From Alteriqipengyuania_B sp035481675 (GTDB lineage Bacteria; Pseudomonadota; Alphaproteobacteria; Sphingomonadales; Sphingomonadaceae), in the NCBI RefSeq assembly GCF_035481675.1, contig NZ_JAYJJW010000002.1, positions 372,001-436,000 on the forward strand: 64,000 nt of DNA, in the 5' to 3' direction. A program made the position numbers and the translations under genes. Under the pieces are notes generated by a model. It had not been told where the DNA came from and did no database searches. It saw only the letters and a list, made by a program, of their open reading frames with translations. Below, piece by piece: positions 61,901 through 64,000 of the stretch (the first letter of the stretch is position 1; each line of letters begins with the position of its first letter).

Positions 61901-62504
61901 GCGGGTGCGCGAGGCCAACGACCGTTCGCTGGTGCTGTCGCGAAGGCACGACCTGCTGCACTGGGAGATTTCCACCCGCGTGCTGGCCGGGCAGCTCAAA
62001 TTCAACGACGGGGATGTTGAAGGCGGGTTGGCCGCGCTGGCGCTGGGGGAGAAGCACGCCGCCATCGTCGGGGTCGGTCTCGTCCTGTCGGTAGAGCTGG
62101 GCAAGGCGCTGTCGACCTTCGCTTCCGGCGACAAGGCGGGTGCACTGGCCCTGCTCGATGCGCTCGAAGCGCGGATGGACAAGCTTTCCATGCAGTATCT
62201 CCGCAGCGAAACAGCCTGGGCGCGCTGCATGATGACCTGGGCGGGTGATCCGGTTGCCGCCCGCTCCGCCGCGCTCGACGAGGCCGCGCGGCTTGCCGGG
62301 AAGGGTGGGCATCTGGGAGCGCTGCGGCTGGCGACACGCACTGCGAAACTGATTGAGGGCGCGGGGGAGGTGCAACTGGCGCGCGACGTTTTGGTCGAGC
62401 GGCTCGAACCGTTCGATGACCCGGCCTGCGAACGCTGGCCGCTGATCGCCGATGCTAGGGCGCAGCTGGCGCAACTGGAAGCCGGAGAGAAACAGGGGGC
62501 TTGA
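58956..62504 (+). CDS. TIR - cyclase-homology - AAA/STAND ATPase - TPR signalling protein
   Basis: 1182 residues from TTG 58956 with AGGGGGA upstream. TIR domain about 1-130 (FVSYKSEDRDAAARMVAAL, SGLSVWWDQHIGTGDVWR, FVQEEAQRAL; Glu75 aligns with the NAD-cleaving Glu of bacterial TIRs). Linker, then a class-III-cyclase-like stretch about 168-330 (VTLLRAEFV where D is usual; LDTDGFSIAVG; VTGRLLARAGEM). AAA/STAND ATPase about 340-620 with Walker A GEPGMGKT (371-378) and Walker B VVLLIDDLH (493-501). TPR repeats about 700-1150. Resembles STAND sensors with a TIR effector. Its stop shares the ATG of the serine hydrolase (TGATG). Confidence 0.82.
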   Translation: MADVFVSYKSEDRDAAARMVAALEASGLSVWWDQHIGTGDVWRSEITEQLDGAKAVVVLWTASSVGREGRFVQEEAQRALHRGAYRPVLLEDVALPLGFSEIQAHFLLDWDGSHRAEAFLGLLASVRHMVAHAPPPGGPPSLGPAGRTSPGTPTPAAPRSRAAEASSERRTVTLLRAEFVHGEDGEDDPEYFDELMMRLEERLEELVDGERASLLQLDTDGFSIAVGAERAQEDDELAAARLALLVGDALRTDPGIETRIALVTGLAVVTHRPGLRVTGRLLARAGEMVRCARPGHVLIEAPTARRIGGSLMMEELEDGLHAVTGHGNRGASAAPADHATPLIGRQQERERLLQALSLAEAGQGRAISIIGEPGMGKTRLVHSFLADCAERGAIVGHATCRSHDRTRPHGPFGDILSGFLGLGDISAQDDAAALARGRIAERLPDLVDYTPYIMQLTGIRGHGLEDDRAGAGRALVGEAILSAMVALAEHHPVVLLIDDLHLADEATLETLLATAEACASFRILLLCGTRPLAAPLWPAMPHCEQMVLDTLDMSEVEELIGRATGAETVDAELVRLIHRRTDGVPMFVEELTRVLHANDQFTLEQGRLKANGPLEGVNLPRSIDAVVRTRLDSLDTGLRDALRKAAVIGRQFSWAMLRDLIGASGPPGLLLGKAVSLGLLQQVKVGPQAEYRFRQMLTQEVAYDSLLSKQRRELHGRIGEWIERNRADGLETEVEELAHHFLLAEDTEKAIGYHIAAGERAFGWGSMKVAKEMFAVAVQLIETLDPSPQQSERLLNALVMEGNALVLSQGYHSPGMRVMLARVEELAESLPPGDARFAALWWVWRVAYNCDSMDKAREFVAQLQQVAEMSGDGAHRVAALTADGIISHFEGEPAKAVEKLERAAAMMSPDAHRAEGPLAEIGPEVWLDCFLGLASILTGQIASGWEALDRAHARSVELDHPHLECFVLIYVQNAGLALGDMERVREANDRSLVLSRRHDLLHWEISTRVLAGQLKFNDGDVEGGLAALALGEKHAAIVGVGLVLSVELGKALSTFASGDKAGALALLDALEARMDKLSMQYLRSETAWARCMMTWAGDPVAARSAALDEAARLAGKGGHLGALRLATRTAKLIEGAGEVQLARDVLVERLEPFDDPACERWPLIADARAQLAQLEAGEKQGA

Positions 62505-63724
62505 TGGGATCGAAATTGAAGGGGGGACCGGTCGGGGGGCATGTGGCGCCCGGATTCGAAAAGGTGCGCGATGTCTTCGCCCGCCATATCGAAACCGACA
62601 CGCTGGGTGCCGCCTGCACGATCTACCACCGCGGCGAATGCGTGGTCGACCTTTATGGCGGGTGGAAGGACAAGACGCGGACCCGGCCGTGGGAGCACGA
62701 CACGATCGTGTTGGTCTATTCGGTCAGCAAGGGCCTTTCGGGCGCGGCCTGCGCCGTCGCCGCGTCGAAGGGCCTTTTCTCCTATGACGAGAACGTCGGC
62801 GACGTGTGGCCGGAATTCGATGTCTACGGCAAGGGAAAGCTGACCGTGGGGCAGGTCCTGTCCGAACAGTCGGGCGTCGCCGCGCTCGACCTGAAGCTGA
62901 ACAACGCGCGAATGGCCGATTCCGAATTCTGCGCGCTGGCGGTGGAGCAGCAGAAGCCCAACTGGAAGCCCGGCCAGTACAGCGGCAACCACCCCTATTC
63001 GCTGAGCTGGCTCGCCTGCGAGCTGATCAGCCGCCGCGATCCCCGCGAACGCCATCTGGAGCGTTTCTTTGCCGAGGAAGTGGCTGCGCCGGTCGGGGCC
63101 GATGCCTTCCTCGGCCTGCCCAAAGACTTCGACCGCGACCGCATCGCGCGGATTGACGGGTTTGGCATGTTCGACCTCGTCTTCCGGCACACCAACATGT
63201 CCTGGGCGCTGGTCACCTCGATGTTCTGGCCATGGTCGCTCAGCTTCCGGGCGCTCAACAACCCGCTGTTCCTGAAAGGCCCGGCGGAGCTGGACGAGGA
63301 ACAGTGGTGGCGGATCGAGCAGGGCGCGGCAGGGGGCATGGCCTCCGCCCCGGCGCTGGCGAAGATCTACAATGTCTTTGCCACCGGCGGCGAAACCTAC
63401 GGCATCACGCAGGAGGTCGCGGACCAGCTGGCGCGCGGGGCGGACCTGCCGCCGGGTGGCTTGTGGGACCCGGTGCTGCACACCGACCTGCATTATTCCT
63501 ACGGCTTCGAGAAACCTTCGGGCGGGTGGGAATTCGCCCGCACACCGTCGGCTTTCGGGACCTTCGCCATCGGCGGGTCGATGGCCTTTGCCGATCCGGA
63601 CGACGAGGTCGCCTATGCCTGGATCACAAACCAGCTCGGCACCTGGCTGCGTGACGATCCGCGTGAGAAAGACGTTCGCGAAGCCTTTTACCAATGCCTG
63701 GTGGAGAATGCCCGATGTCAGTGA
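62504..63724 (+). CDS. beta-lactamase-fold serine hydrolase (EstB/class-C-like)
   Basis: 406 residues from ATG 62504, overlapping the stop of the TIR-ATPase gene (TGATG), so co-translated. SxxK catalytic pair in VYSVSKG, Tyr in YSGNHPYS, and Gly/Trp-rich end with FGTFAIGGSM. The family comprises esterases, transesterases, D-aminopeptidases and beta-lactamases. No signal peptide, so it acts in the cytoplasm. It overlaps the next gene by 10 bases. Confidence 0.87.
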   Translation: MGSKLKGGPVGGHVAPGFEKVRDVFARHIETDTLGAACTIYHRGECVVDLYGGWKDKTRTRPWEHDTIVLVYSVSKGLSGAACAVAASKGLFSYDENVGDVWPEFDVYGKGKLTVGQVLSEQSGVAALDLKLNNARMADSEFCALAVEQQKPNWKPGQYSGNHPYSLSWLACELISRRDPRERHLERFFAEEVAAPVGADAFLGLPKDFDRDRIARIDGFGMFDLVFRHTNMSWALVTSMFWPWSLSFRALNNPLFLKGPAELDEEQWWRIEQGAAGGMASAPALAKIYNVFATGGETYGITQEVADQLARGADLPPGGLWDPVLHTDLHYSYGFEKPSGGWEFARTPSAFGTFAIGGSMAFADPDDEVAYAWITNQLGTWLRDDPREKDVREAFYQCLVENARCQ

Positions 63725-64000
63725 AATACCTGGTCATGTCCGACCTCCACTTGGGCGCGAAGGAAAGCCTGCTGACCCACGCGGACGAGGAGGGCAATAT
63801 CCTGCCCGACCCCAGCCCGACGCTGGCCGCGTTCGGCAAGGCGATGCGCGCCACCTTCGAAGCGATGGAGATCGACGAGGGCGGGGTGCAGCTGGTGCTG
63901 CTGGGCGATGTGCTCGACCTCGGCCTCAGCCCGTTTGGCAAGGTGTCGCACAGTTTCCTGCAATTCCTGGACGTGCTGCAGCCGGAAGGCGCGGCGAAGG
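63715..64000 (+). CDS. metallophosphoesterase, 3' end outside window
   Basis: First 95 codons. SDLHLG (D-x-H) at residues 9-14 and LLGDVLDLG (G-D-x-x-D) are the two metal-binding motifs of calcineurin-like phosphoesterases. The start ATG lies inside the serine hydrolase gene. Substrate may be a nucleotide or a cyclic nucleotide, which would fit a nucleotide-signal locus, but the rest of the gene is missing. Confidence 0.85.
   Translation, partial: MSVKYLVMSDLHLGAKESLLTHADEEGNILPDPSPTLAAFGKAMRATFEAMEIDEGGVQLVLLGDVLDLGLSPFGKVSHSFLQFLDVLQPEGAAK

Noticed and set aside
59604..62474. A 956-codon open frame on the minus strand
   Set aside because: Antisense to the TIR-STAND gene, with shadow-type composition.

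Overview
The window is about 64 kb of high-GC chromosome from an alphaproteobacterium. The 16S gene (23.8-25.3 kb), the rrn order 16S-Ile-Ala-23S-5S-fMet, a COQ9 homologue, the cytochrome bc1 chaperone, the FeoAB pair and the many TTG/GTG starts point to Sphingomonadales, most likely Erythrobacteraceae (Erythrobacter, Qipengyuania or Altererythrobacter-like). The genus is an inference from reading the sequence; no alignment was run.

Region 1 (1-23.3 kb) is mostly conserved core. It holds a truncated TonB-dependent receptor, an exported amidase, clpP and clpX, an ankyrin-repeat exported protein with a COQ9-like protein, the feoAB iron(II) importer behind a Fur-box-like palindrome, ssb, a YceD/bc1-chaperone pair, a BamE-like lipoprotein, hslVU behind a very good sigma-32 promoter that appears to make a leaderless mRNA, then an EEP-family hydrolase, a SulP transporter, an Atm1-type ABC exporter, a two-lobed aspartyl protease, a DxD-containing putative glycosyltransferase and a polysaccharide flippase.

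Region 2 (23.4-29.2 kb) is one ribosomal RNA operon with promoter, two boxA-like sites, tRNA-Ile(GAT), tRNA-Ala(TGC) and tRNA-fMet(CAT).

Region 3 (29.2-52 kb) is accessory in character. It begins with seven overlapping genes: receiver, YaiO-like outer-membrane protein, HEAT-repeat membrane protein and GT2 polysaccharide synthase on the plus strand, meeting HPt, receiver and a CHASE3/PAS hybrid histidine kinase on the minus strand. This looks like a phosphorelay-controlled surface-glycan system. It is followed by a decayed phage or integrative-element island (36.6-44.4 kb) with an HTH/excisionase-like gene, a replication-type winged-helix gene, a truncated P4-type primase, an HNH nuclease, duplicated fragments of one small gene and a family of palindromic intergenic repeats. 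Next come a CadC-like/TPR regulator, two tandem AmpG-like MFS transporters and an APC permease, then a fatty-acid desaturase and an alpha/beta hydrolase.

Region 4 (53-64 kb) has a DEAD-box RNA helicase and acetyl-CoA synthetase. After these comes a likely nucleotide-signalling or conflict locus: a SLOG-domain protein with four C-terminal membrane helices (SLATT-like architecture), a TIR + cyclase-like + AAA/STAND ATPase + TPR protein of 1182 residues, a beta-lactamase-fold serine hydrolase and a metallophosphoesterase cut by the window edge. This locus and the 29.6-36.2 kb phosphorelay/glycan cluster are the best candidates for an undescribed system.
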